DNA from: Ditibartonella choladocola
GTDB taxonomy: Bacteria; Pseudomonadota; Alphaproteobacteria; Rhizobiales; Rhizobiaceae
Direction of reading: 5' to 3'
Assembly (NCBI RefSeq): GCF_002007565.1
Contig: NZ_CP015625.1
Location: 2,108,001 to 2,172,000 of the forward strand
Length of the DNA: 64,000 nt
Position numbers and translations under genes: made by a program. A model generated the notes under the pieces. It searched no databases, had not been told where the DNA came from, and was given only the letters and a program-made list of their open reading frames with translations. Shown one piece after another: positions 1-8,337 of the stretch (positions are counted from its first letter, which is position 1; each line of letters opens with the position of its first letter).

Positions 1-252
1 GCTCCTGAAACAGTCTTGTCCATTCTGTTCCATTCACCGTTTGAAATCGGTACTTTTCACGAACATATCGGCTTTGCTGCCTATCAATACAAAGGAAGGT
101 GGATAAGCGTATTCCAGCGCGACGGGTTTCCTCTTCCGAATATTTTGCTTGCTAAAACATTGCCGAAAAAGCAACGCGATTGCAATTTTTCAATCAACTT
201 TTCCGCCGATACCGTTGAACCGGCCAAATGCAAAATCCTGTCGGCTTGTTGA
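1..252 (+). CDS. C-terminal part of an unrecognised protein, cut by the window edge
   Basis: The frame is open from base 1 to a TGA ending at 252, giving 83 residues. The only in-window start would be a TTG at 16 with no clear ribosome binding site, so this is probably the tail of a gene that begins upstream. The piece is of mixed, protein-like composition (HIGFAAYQYKGRWISVFQRD) with no low-complexity run. I recognise no family. It could also be a chance frame. Confidence 0.35.
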   Translation, partial: APETVLSILFHSPFEIGTFHEHIGFAAYQYKGRWISVFQRDGFPLPNILLAKTLPKKQRDCNFSINFSADTVEPAKCKILSAC

Positions 253-481
253 CCGTTGTTTTTCGTCTTTCATAAGGGAAAATTGCAGCTTGAACAAATA
301 GCGCGTTACAGAAACATGCACTTATCAGCATGAGATGAAAGTTTTATCACACATTACCGGATTTGAGGGTCCCCACGCACATCACGAAATCGAAAATATA
401 ATCATAACGCAAAAATAAACCGTAAAAAATAAACACGGAAAGTTAAAAAAATAAACGGCAAACAAATAAAGAACAGACCGT

Positions 482-679
482 CTATTCAATCGGCAATTTC
501 GGTTTCCACCCCCGACCATAGCCGACAGACATAGCGGAAGCCGCAACTTCAATTTGGTGGATAAGCATTTTCCGTTCATCAAGCAAAGCTCTAATGAGGG
601 CTTTTGCATCCCCGTCATAGGCTGCAATGAGGCCATCAATATCGTCTTCACAACTATCTTTTGAAACAGCTTTGCTCAC
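482..679 (-). CDS. Small conserved-looking protein, unknown function
   Basis: A 65-residue frame with a GTG start at 679, preceded by GGAG about nine bases upstream. The protein is acidic and helical at the N-terminus and ends in VGYGRGWKP. It resembles short uncharacterised rhizobial proteins with a pattern like ALLDER...SxGYxRGW; that likeness is from memory and untested. No signal peptide or membrane segment. An overlapping 89-residue minus-strand frame (382-651) has poorer composition and was not chosen. Confidence 0.5.
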   Translation of the reverse strand: MSKAVSKDSCEDDIDGLIAAYDGDAKALIRALLDERKMLIHQIEVAASAMSVGYGRGWKPKLPIE

Positions 680-1068
680 TTTACGCGACTCCGTTTTTGT
701 TCTCGTATTGTTCTTATTTTTCTAAAAAGAGTCAATGAAAAAATCGTTGAGACCTACAGTCCGAACGAAGCTTTCATGTCGTTTATATGCGGTCAGCGAG
801 TTGCAGGTTCAACCGGTATTTTTATTTTCCGCTAAATCAGAAATCCGCTTTTTTAATAAATCTGTTTTCCGGCTATCACAAATTTCTGTGACATTTTTTA
901 TGAGCCTGCCGCAATAAAACCAATACCGGCAACGAGTTTTGCAGTGGCTCATACCCGGTTCCCGTTTGCTTGAAACCGCTTTGTTTTCCCGATTTTTCAG
1001 ATAACCAAATGTGAAAAAAGAAAAATAATTAAACCTATTTTCCGTCCCGAAAGACGTAAAGCAATTAG
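680..1068. other. Spacer without a supported gene
   Basis: Short frames exist on both strands (735-917 plus, 809-1078 minus) but have no convincing ribosome binding site or protein-like composition. I see no RNA gene here. Confidence 0.4.
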
Positions 1069-1352
1069 CTAACAGCAATCCCTGCCATCACAAGCTTCCA
1101 AGGATGATTTTAGAATATCGGCGGTAGAAAGAATAAGTTTCATGTCCATTCCTTTTATTTGGAAAAATCCAAAATGTTCATAAAACCTCTTGGCTTTTTC
1201 ATCAGCTGCCTCAACGACAACAGCACGGAAAGCAACAAGCTGAGAAGCGGAGATGACCAAAAGAAGGGCATTGCGCAAAAGCGCAGCCCCCTACCTTGGT
1301 GATGTCTATCAACCGGCATCTTACACGTAGTGTTATAGAGTGAGGCCCCTAT
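1069..1352 (-). pseudogene. Remnant of a GNAT-family acetyltransferase, truncated and frameshifted
   Basis: Two adjacent minus-strand frames together give the acetyl-CoA-binding half of a GNAT enzyme. Upstream (about 1352-1290) reads KMPVDRHHQGRGL, the usual VDxxxQGxGxG loop. Downstream (1278-1069) reads RAVVVEAADEKAKRFYEHFGF, typical of the GNAT beta4-alpha4-beta5 end. A frameshift near 1288-1291 separates them, and a TAG stands just before the second part. The first 60-80 residues expected in the family are missing; TAA codons lie upstream at about 1355. The C-terminal pattern is close to the toxin-type GNATs (TacT/AtaT-like) that pair with RHH antitoxins, but no antitoxin gene is left. Confidence 0.65.
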
Positions 1353-1500
1353 TTATTACCGAATCACCAGTCATTCCGGCTGCAACTACAACTAACCAGA
1401 AACATTTTATTATAAGCTCCGTCTGTCACCTTCAGCTTATGCTTTTCCATTAGAATTTTAATAAAAATATCCGGTCGTTCTGGTGAGAGTTTTATTCGTG

Positions 1501-1557
1501 CACGGGCATTTTATTTAAGTATGGGCATTTTATTTAAGCACGGGCATTTTAATTGGC
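1501..1557. repeat. Three tandem 19-bp repeats
   Basis: Units start at 1501, 1520 and 1539 with core CGGGCATTTTATTTAAG; the third is slightly degenerate. They lie in the 360-bp spacer between the GNAT remnant and tRNA-Pro, which otherwise holds nothing I can support. Confidence 0.85.
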
Positions 1558-1716
1558 GCAGCTGAGACTTATGAATCCCGACTTTTAAAACAATTATAGA
1601 TGATAAAATCACACGCAAAGCACAACAAAGTCACGGGCAAAGCATGATTGTTTTTCCGACGTTTCGAAATTTGAAAACTCGACGTTTTGTCGTTTAAAAC
1701 AATTTTTAATGAAAAA

Positions 1717-1793
1717 TGGTCGGAGTGAGAGGATTTGAACCTCCGACCCCCTCGTCCCGAACGAGGTGCGCTACCAGTCTGCGCTACACTCCG
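1717..1793 (-). tRNA. tRNA-Pro (anticodon CGG)
   Basis: Read on the minus strand, a complete 77-nt cloverleaf with acceptor arms CGGAGTG/CACTCCG, discriminator A and an encoded CCA (1717-1719). The anticodon arm is CCTCG-TTCGGGA-CGAGG, giving CGG. The T arm contains GGTTCAAATCC. Single-copy context, no neighbouring tRNA. Confidence 0.96.
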
Positions 1794-2376
1794 ACTAACT
1801 GGTGTTGGCGGGCTTATACCGTTATGACAGACTTCTCGCAAGTGTTTTTTGAAAAAACCCGCTCAACAATTATTCATTTCGTGTTTGTTTTCCCCTCCTC
1901 CTTGGCACTCAATCACCTTTTCCTGATCTGTTTTTTGGCCTTTTCCGCTTTTGTCCCCTCGCGTGACAGCGTTTTTATTATACTGATTTGAAAATTTTTC
2001 GCCAAAGCATGAAATTTTTGCCCGTGGTGCGGCGGTTTTGCCGCTTTAAATTGCTTTCTTCCCACCTCACGAACTTCCTGTCGCAAGTTTGACCGGTTTT
2101 TCCCCTCCCCACCGTTTTGTGAACATTTCGGGGCTTTTTCCGTTTATCTTATCAGGCAAAGATCAAGCCGACGGGCGCCGCCGAAGGCCGGTCTAAAAAA
2201 ATATTTGCCTGTTTTCACAGCCATAAAACAATCGCTTGGAGAAGCACTCGACTATTATCGGTCTTCATTTTAATGGTTTTATTATTTTTTATACGACGGG
2301 CGGCATTGACTTGACCTAAACCCTTGAAAAGCGATAGCAAGAATATGCTTTCTAAGTTCAAGCCGGAAAAGAAAAA
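1794..2376. other. Spacer between tRNA-Pro and the guanylyltransferase gene
   Basis: Nearly 600 bp, T-rich in the first half. No supported gene or RNA was seen. It should hold the promoters of tRNA-Pro (leftward) and of the 2377 gene (rightward); no clean -35/-10 pair could be fixed. Confidence 0.4.
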
Positions 2377-4638
2377 ATGGCCGAAAAAATCATCAGTTTC
2401 ATTATGAGTGGCGGCGTTGGCACCCGCCTTTGGCCATTATCGCGTGAAGATTTTCCAAAACAGTTTCACGACCTTTCCGGCAAAGGCTCGATGGTGTCCG
2501 GCACTGTCAAGCGTATGAATGCACGGCCAAGCGGCCACGGGCCGATTTTTCTGATTGCTTCGGAAGCCCATGAATATCGTTTGCGCCATGATATTGCCGG
2601 TTTGCCATTAAATGGCGGACGGCCGATTTTTGAACCTTTGGGGCGAAATACGGCGGCGGCTGTTGCTTTGGCAACAGCAATCACACTTGCCGAATATGGC
2701 GACAGGCTTATTCTCGTTGCCCCGTCTGACCATGAAATTTCAACCGATGACGATTTTTGGAAAACCATTCATGAAGGGGAAGAAGCTGCGAGGAGCGGCC
2801 GCATTGTGGTTTTCGGAATCCATCCGGACAAGCCGGAAACCGGCTATGGCTATGTCGAAACAGGACAGGAAAAAAACGGCGTTTATGACGTTATCCGCTT
2901 TGTTGAAAAGCCGGATGTTGAAACGGCCAAAAAATATTTGCAATCGGGCAATTTTTTATGGAATTCGGGAATATTCCTTTTTTCCGCAGCAACCATGAAA
3001 AAAGCCTTTCTTGAATTCCAGCCGGAAATCTGGAACAAGACAGTCGAGGCACTGAAAAGCGCCCATACAGACATATCGGGCACATGGCTAAATTACGAGC
3101 ATTATGCGGCTATTCCTTCTGACTCTGTCGATTATGCCATTATGGAGCATGTCAAAGACATTGCGCTCGTGCCCGCCCGCTTTCACTGGAATGATCTCGG
3201 CTCGTGGCAATCGCTTTTGAACCAGCAATCAAGCCCCACACCGCCTGATGAAAACGGTAATGTGATTATTGGTGATGTAGTGGCAATCAATTGCCATGGC
3301 AGCTATTTGCGCTCGGAAGCGGGGTTACTATCGGCTGTCGGGCTTCATAATATGGCGGTTGTTGCGACAACAGACGCAACTTTTGTAGCTCCTGTCAAAG
3401 AAAGCCAGAATGTGCGCGACGTGGTGGCAACACTTGAGAAAGCCGGAAGGCTTGAAACCAAATTCACTCCCGCTGCCGATAAAATACCGCAAAGCGGCGC
3501 TTATCTCACGCGTGTCGAGCATTGGCTTTTTGATGAAGCGCTGCCGCTTTGGTCTACCCGCGGGGTTGATGAAAAAGGCGGTTTTTATGAAGCCTTGGGC
3601 TTTGATTCCATGCCGGTATTGCGCGCCAAACGCATGCGCACAATGGCGCGCCAAATTTATGCTTTTGCCATGGCCGGTGAAATGGGCTGGGACGGCCCTT
3701 ATAAAGAGCTGATCGACCACGGCCTCGAATTTATCGGCAAAAATGGCAGAACAGACCGTGGCGGTTGGGTTTTGCAGCTTTCACAAGATGGCAAGGTTCT
3801 TGACGCTACCGAAGACAGTTACGATCAGGCTTGTGTGTTACTGGCACTTGCCCATGCCCATCGTGTCGGCAATAAAAAAGCCTTGCCGCTTGCTATGGAA
3901 ACCTTTTCTTTCATCGACCTTCATCTTGCCGATAAAAATGGCAAAGGCTTTTTTGAAAATGCCAAAGGCGACGGAGAGAAAACATTTCGCCGTTCCAACC
4001 CGCATATGCATTTGTTTGAAAGTTTCATGGCCTGGTATGATGTGACAGGTGACAGAGATTATCTTGAACGGGCAGAACGCATTGTCGATCTTTTCAAGGA
4101 ACATTTCTTTGATGAGGATAGCTGGACACTTGCCGAATATTATGACGGGAACTGGCAAAGAGCGGCTTCACCTGAAGGTGACATTTGCGAACCCGGACAC
4201 CATTTTGAATGGTCGTCGCTGCTTGTCGATTTTTCCAAAAAAACCAATGACCGCAGTGTTATAAAGCTTGCCAAAAAGCTCTATGCCTCGGCCGTTGCCA
4301 ATGGTTTGAACCGCAAAACGGGACTTGCCTATAACACGATTTCGCGCCACGGAATGCCGATTGACACCAATTCGAGAAGCTGGCCGCAAACCGAAGCGAT
4401 CAAAGCAGCGCTTGCGCTTGATGGCAATGACGGGCCGGATTTGAAACCTGAAATCGAAGCGCGTGTGGGAAGGCTTTTCCGGTGGCATATCGACGCCGCC
4501 CCCAAAGGTTTATGGATTGACCTCATATCGGAAAACGGCCGCGCCATTGCCGAAGATGTTCCGGCTTCCATTTTTTATCATATGATAACGGCTTTGACGC
4601 AATATCGGAAATTTGCCCAACATTGGAAACTGGGTTGA
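2377..4638 (+). CDS. Fused mannose-1-phosphate guanylyltransferase / AGE-family sugar isomerase
   Basis: A 753-residue two-domain protein. Residues 1-~350 are a nucleotidyltransferase: SGGVGTRLWPLSR (11-23), PKQF (27-30), EPLGRNTAAA (86-95), APSDH and FVEKPD (about 175-180) are the GTP:mannose-1-phosphate guanylyltransferase motifs. Residues ~370-753 match the (alpha/alpha)6 AGE fold (N-acylglucosamine 2-epimerase / mannose isomerase), with GGWVLQLSQDG, EDSYDQA, NPHMHLFESFMAW and EPGHHFEWSSLL carrying the usual His/Glu/Arg active-site positions. The protein probably makes GDP-mannose from mannose-6-phosphate or mannose with a separate phosphomannomutase, for surface polysaccharide. The usual ManC fusion partner is a cupin-type isomerase; here it is AGE-type. 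The start is ATG after GGAAAAG. Domain assignments are firm, the exact isomerase substrate is inferred. Confidence 0.88.
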   Translation: MAEKIISFIMSGGVGTRLWPLSREDFPKQFHDLSGKGSMVSGTVKRMNARPSGHGPIFLIASEAHEYRLRHDIAGLPLNGGRPIFEPLGRNTAAAVALATAITLAEYGDRLILVAPSDHEISTDDDFWKTIHEGEEAARSGRIVVFGIHPDKPETGYGYVETGQEKNGVYDVIRFVEKPDVETAKKYLQSGNFLWNSGIFLFSAATMKKAFLEFQPEIWNKTVEALKSAHTDISGTWLNYEHYAAIPSDSVDYAIMEHVKDIALVPARFHWNDLGSWQSLLNQQSSPTPPDENGNVIIGDVVAINCHGSYLRSEAGLLSAVGLHNMAVVATTDATFVAPVKESQNVRDVVATLEKAGRLETKFTPAADKIPQSGAYLTRVEHWLFDEALPLWSTRGVDEKGGFYEALGFDSMPVLRAKRMRTMARQIYAFAMAGEMGWDGPYKELIDHGLEFIGKNGRTDRGGWVLQLSQDGKVLDATEDSYDQACVLLALAHAHRVGNKKALPLAMETFSFIDLHLADKNGKGFFENAKGDGEKTFRRSNPHMHLFESFMAWYDVTGDRDYLERAERIVDLFKEHFFDEDSWTLAEYYDGNWQRAASPEGDICEPGHHFEWSSLLVDFSKKTNDRSVIKLAKKLYASAVANGLNRKTGLAYNTISRHGMPIDTNSRSWPQTEAIKAALALDGNDGPDLKPEIEARVGRLFRWHIDAAPKGLWIDLISENGRAIAEDVPASIFYHMITALTQYRKFAQHWKLG

Positions 4639-4797
4639 AACCTCGCCGGTCAGTTCCTTAAAATCTGCCCTGCCCTGTTCAACGCCGCGCATGGTTTTCA
4701 TGTCACCCCTCGAAAACAGGGACAAGAATTGCCGCGTTTAAAACCCGCACAATCCGGTTTAAAACAGAAACGCGCAAAACCGGCAATCAATCAAACA

Positions 4798-4836
4798 ATA
4801 AAAACCCGTCCGGTTTGTGTAACGGGCGGGCTTTTA
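4798..4836. terminator. Bidirectional intrinsic terminator
   Basis: Stem CCCGTCCG (4805-4812) with CGGGCGGG (4823-4830), one G-U pair, loop of ten bases. It is followed by CTTTTAT on the plus strand and, read leftward, by TTTTTATTG. It sits between the converging 2377 (+) and 4874 (-) genes. Confidence 0.8.
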
Positions 4837-4873
4837 TCGGGGTTCTAGAGTTTGAAAATTTTTAAAAGACCTA

Positions 4874-5158
4874 TCAGCGCCAATCGGGACGCGGATGCCA
4901 AGGCCGCGGGCCATAATGGGGACCATGTGGTCCGAAATGCGGGCCATAATGCGGCGGCGGGGGCGGAGGTGGTACAGGATAGAAGTGCCGGTGTTCGAAA
5001 TGGCGCCGATGCGGCGGATAGCGGTGGTGATAGCGGTCATAATGATGATGACCCTCGTCGATGATGATGACAGGATAAACATCGGCCTTGGCAGAAAGTG
5101 CACCACAAAGCGGCACTGTCATTGCAAGGCTTAAAAGAACAACAATCAGTTTTCTCAT
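4874..5158 (-). CDS. Small exported His/Pro-rich protein
   Basis: A 94-residue protein with a clear Sec signal (MRKL, hydrophobic LIVVLLSLAMTVPLCGAL, cleavage probably after LSAKA at about 25). The mature part is almost only His, Pro, Tyr, Arg and Gly, with HHHYDRYHHRYPPHRRH followed by a run of eight prolines and PHYGPHFGPHG repeats. Such proteins occur in many rhizobia; metal binding in the periplasm is a reasonable guess from the His content, not shown. It is monocistronic and ends at a good terminator. Confidence 0.75.
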   Translation of the reverse strand: MRKLIVVLLSLAMTVPLCGALSAKADVYPVIIIDEGHHHYDRYHHRYPPHRRHFEHRHFYPVPPPPPPPHYGPHFGPHGPHYGPRPWHPRPDWR

Positions 5159-5341
5159 GTGAGATACCCTTTTAACGATTCTTGGAACACACCTTACGCT
5201 TTGTTAGCTGAACTTATCCTGAACCTTTTGTTAATCTTCTGTTCATCTTCGCCTTGATGAGAAAAAACCGATAAACCACCTCCCGAAAAGGCACACATGC
5301 TTCCCAAAAAGTGGCTCAAGCGGCTCCCGAAAAGTGTGAAG

Positions 5342-5528
5342 CGGTTTTCGGCAAAGAGCCGCGTGAACAAAAAAGCGCGGTTTTTGGTGAAGAAGCATGT
5401 GATAAAGAAGTACGGTTTTCGGCAAAGAGCCGCGTGAACAAAAAAGCGCGGTTTTTTGTGAAGAAGCATGTGATAAAGAAGCACGGTTTTCGGTAAAGAG
5501 CCGCGTGAACAAAAAAGCACGGTTTTTA
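5342..5528. repeat. 71-bp tandem repeat, about 2.6 copies
   Basis: Units begin at 5342, 5413 and 5484 with CGGTTTTCGGCAAAGAGCCG; the last breaks off near 5528. Units differ by only a few bases. The array lies in a spacer (5159-5798) with no supported gene; open frames of 60-108 codons through it on both strands are produced by the repeat. Confidence 0.92.
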
Positions 5529-5798
5529 GTGATGCAACATCGTAAAATAATGAGGTTTTTTTAACAAAAATGTTTCAATGACTGGTTCGCTTTATAACCG
5601 GCAGAGACAAGAAAAACCGTTTGCTGGCGAGCTACTTTGAAGACCGTTTCGAGCGGTTGATAGTGGAAAATTGCCGGAAATAACAACCGAACTATTGAAA
5701 AACTTCTGTCGATAGTCCCGCTTTTCTCCCGTCAAAGTCGAAATTGATTGCAAAAAAATCAATTCGAGTATTACGATGATCGCACGGGGGAACGGACT

Positions 5799-6134
5799 AT
5801 GAAATATATTTTACTGCTCTTCATTTTTTTCACAGCCTCATTTCCGGAACTTGCTGCGGCAAATACACCGTGTTCAGGTCGGAAAGGCGGCATTTCCCAT
5901 TGTGTTGGCAGAACCTTTATCTGTAATGATGGTTCAACCAGCGCATCGACCAAAGATTGTTCGGCCTATATGGGAGGCGGTGCAACAAACCGCCAATCTC
6001 TCGAAAGCAGCCCGTCCCTCATGGAACCATCAACTGGAAATTGTTCTTGCCGGTCGGGAACCTATTGCGTTGGCCCCAGAGGCGGACATTATTGCTATTC
6101 CGATAGCGGGCAGAAAAGCTACCTTCCCCATTGA
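5799..6134 (+). CDS. Small exported Cys-rich protein, unknown function
   Basis: A 111-residue protein starting at ATG 5799, preceded by GGGGGA at seven bases; the longer frame from TTG 5748 lacks a signal peptide at its start and is not preferred. MKYILLLFIFFTASFPELAAA is a Sec signal. The mature part has two Cys-rich blocks: CSGRKGGISHCVGRTFICNDGS and, after a Ser-rich linker, CSCRSGTYCVGPRGGHYCYSD. Patterns like KGGxxHCxGxxFxCNDGSxSxS are seen in short secreted rhizobial proteins of unknown role. Probably disulfide-bonded in the periplasm. Confidence 0.7.
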   Translation: MKYILLLFIFFTASFPELAAANTPCSGRKGGISHCVGRTFICNDGSTSASTKDCSAYMGGGATNRQSLESSPSLMEPSTGNCSCRSGTYCVGPRGGHYCYSDSGQKSYLPH

Positions 6135-6538
6135 AAGCAATTTTTGCAAATATGATGAATCCCGAAAACCGGCCTTGGAAATTGCGGAAAGCTGCAAGCC
6201 AAACACTTTTTAAAAAGGCCGTCCGGCGCCCAAGCCGATTGTTTTAGAGTATTCATCGGCCGCATCCGATATATTCGAGTTTTTCCCGCGCTACGATCGT
6301 CTTTGAAACTTCGCAACTTCCCCGAACCGCGAAAAATTTCTGTCGATTGCGTGACCGCCTTTTTTATGCCCGTGGGGCTTTAACGCACGGGCATTGTTGA
6401 TTTATAACCGTTCGCAAAAGGCGGGGATTGCTTGCAAGCACCTCACTTGCCTTCACTATGCCCGTGGGGCTTTTTCAAGCGGGCATTGTTTTGAACCTAC
6501 AGCCATTTCTTGGCGGTAGGCGTTTGCTTTTAAGCGCC
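6135..6538. other. Spacer with inverted repeats, left edge of the proC duplication
   Basis: Contains TGCCCGTG...CACGGGCA around 6367-6395 and TGCCCG...CGGGCA around 6458-6486. From about 6400 the sequence is repeated at 7437-7572 in diverged form, so it is part of the tandem duplication. No gene seen. Confidence 0.5.
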
Positions 6539-7303
6539 TCACTCGCCTTTGATACGTTTGAACGCTTCATCTAGGCCGCCGGTGAGCGCTTCTCTGCCAC
6601 CATGATCGGTAAAATAGAGCGAAACCAGCTCGTTCGTGCCCTTCTTGGTCGAATATTCGGCTTCCAATTTGTTAAAATCGGGCTTCTCTACTTTACGCGC
6701 CTCGTCGGCAAGATTGCCAAACATAGAGGCAAGAAATGGTGCCGACTGGCTTTCATCAAGGCCGTTTTTTTCTAGCCACCTGTTTGCCGTTTCGATGAAA
6801 TTGAAATAGACACCCATCAGAGAGCCGGCCGTCATCATCAAAGCAAACTGGCTTTCATCCTTGACGGCAATTGCCCCACCCATCGCATTGAAGATTTTCT
6901 TCAATTCCGGATTATCCGGATAAATTGCTGTAACGCTTTTCGCTTCGGCAACAAAGGGATGCGGCACGGCGCGAAAAACCTTTTTGCCAATCCATTTTTC
7001 GGTCTCGGTTGCCGTTGCCATGGCTATAACCGAAATAACGGTTTTTGCTTTGGAAAAATCGAGCTTTTTCAATTCTTCTTCGGCAATCTGGCTTCTTAAA
7101 CAAATGAAAACATCATCGCTCCGGTCAATCACATCCTGATTGTCTTTGCCGATTTTCACCTTTTCAAAGCGCTTTGAAAGCTCTGCCGCGCGGTCGGCAT
7201 TTCTGGGTGAAATCGTAATTTGTTCAACCGGAAGATCGCTCTTCATCAAGCCTTCCACCATGGCCGAGGCAATGGTTCCTGTACCGATAAAACCTAGTTT
7301 CAT
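6539..7303 (-). CDS. Pyrroline-5-carboxylate reductase-like protein, copy 1
   Basis: A 254-residue protein of the ProC family. The N-terminal Rossmann motif [16 protein letters not shown] is at residues 4-19; the middle has AVPHPF, and the C-terminal dimer domain ends with STKKGTNE and [14 protein letters not shown], matching the ProC PGGTT region in relaxed form. ProC uses NAD(P)H to make proline from pyrroline-5-carboxylate in the cytoplasm; the weak PGG motif leaves the true substrate open. It differs from copy 2 at four residues (D/N near 25, H/L in VPHPF, S/G, N/T). Only a 36-codon metH stub precedes it, whose stop overlaps its ATG; expression would depend on read-through from the metH/copy 2 transcript. 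Confidence 0.85.
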   Translation of the reverse strand: MKLGFIGTGTIASAMVEGLMKSDLPVEQITISPRNADRAAELSKRFEKVKIGKDNQDVIDRSDDVFICLRSQIAEEELKKLDFSKAKTVISVIAMATATETEKWIGKKVFRAVPHPFVAEAKSVTAIYPDNPELKKIFNAMGGAIAVKDESQFALMMTAGSLMGVYFNFIETANRWLEKNGLDESQSAPFLASMFGNLADEARKVEKPDFNKLEAEYSTKKGTNELVSLYFTDHGGREALTGGLDEAFKRIKGE

Positions 7304-7410
7304 TTGTCGCTTTTAACCTCGTAATTCAGGATCGGGCCAAGCCAGCGTTCGACTTCGCTCACCGGCATTGCTTTTCTTTCGGCATAATCTTCAACCTGAT
7401 CGCGTTCGAC
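7304..7410 (-). pseudogene. Duplicated 3' end of metH
   Basis: Matches 8338-8444 with a few substitutions and then diverges abruptly after CGCGTTCGAC. It encodes only the last residues of MetH (ending EVKR-D-K) and has no start. It marks the upstream junction of the tandem duplication. Confidence 0.9.
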
Positions 7411-7572
7411 TTTGCTCACCGACATTGTTTATTAGATTTATAACCGTTCGCAAATGGCGGGTGATTGCTTGCAAGCACCTCACTTGCTTTCACTATGCCC
7501 GCGTTTTTTTCAAGCGCGCATTGTTTTGAACCAGTTTTCGCACACAAATGGCGGGTGATTGGCGTTAGGTGC

Positions 7573-8337
7573 TCACTCGCCTTTGATACGTTTGAACGCT
7601 TCATCAAGGCCGCCGGTGAGCGCTTCTCTGCCACCATGATCGGTAAAATAGAGCGAAACCAGCTCGTTCGTGCCTTTTTTAGTCGAATATTCGGCTTCCA
7701 ATTTAGTAAAATCGGGCTTCTCTACTTTTCGCGCCTCGTCGGCAAGATTGCCAAACATAGAGGCAAGAAACGGTGCCGACTGGCTTTCATCAAGGCCGTT
7801 TTTTTCTAGCCACCTGTTTGCTGTTTCGATGAAATTGAAATAGACGCCCATCAGAGAGCCGGCAGTCATCATCAAAGCAAACTGGCTTTCATCCTTGACG
7901 GCAATTGCCCCACCCATCGCATTGAAAATTTTCTTCAATTCCGGATTGTCGGGATAAATTGCTGTAACACCTTTGGCTTCGGCAACAAAGGGAAGTGGCA
8001 CGGCGCGAAAAACCTTTTTGCCAATCCATTTTTCGGTCTCGGTTGCCGTTGCCATGGCTATAACCGAAATAACTGTTTTAGCTTTGGAAAAATCGAGTTT
8101 TTTCAATTCTTCTTCAGCAATCTGGCTTCTTAAACAAATGAAAACATCGTCGCTCCGGTCAATCACATCCTGATTGTCTTTGCCGATTTTCACCTTTTCA
8201 AAGCGCTTTGAAAGCTCTGCCGCGCGGTCGGCATTTCTGGGTGAAATCGTAATTTGTTCAACCGGAAGATTGCTCTTCATCAAGCCTTCCACCATGGCCG
8301 AGGCAATGGTTCCTGTACCGATAAAACCTAGTTTCAT
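7573..8337 (-). CDS. Pyrroline-5-carboxylate reductase-like protein, copy 2 (metH operon)
   Basis: Same 254-residue ProC-family protein as at 6539, with N in place of D near residue 25 and VPLPF in place of VPHPF. Its ATG overlaps the metH stop (ATGA), so the two are translationally coupled. This is presumably the original copy, because the complete metH lies upstream. Spacers on either side carry the duplication. Coupling to methionine synthase suggests a role tied to methionine or one-carbon metabolism, or simply a carried-along reductase; this is not resolved by sequence. Confidence 0.87.
   Translation of the reverse strand: MKLGFIGTGTIASAMVEGLMKSNLPVEQITISPRNADRAAELSKRFEKVKIGKDNQDVIDRSDDVFICLRSQIAEEELKKLDFSKAKTVISVIAMATATETEKWIGKKVFRAVPLPFVAEAKGVTAIYPDNPELKKIFNAMGGAIAVKDESQFALMMTAGSLMGVYFNFIETANRWLEKNGLDESQSAPFLASMFGNLADEARKVEKPDFTKLEAEYSTKKGTNELVSLYFTDHGGREALTGGLDEAFKRIKGE

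Noticed and set aside
5342..5528. CRISPR array (also considered for the other repeat arrays)
   Set aside because: Repeats are directly adjacent without unique spacers, and no cas gene is present.
6365..6490. Terminators after the first proC-like copy
   Set aside because: The stems are real but the T tails are weak on both strands, so they are described only as inverted repeats.
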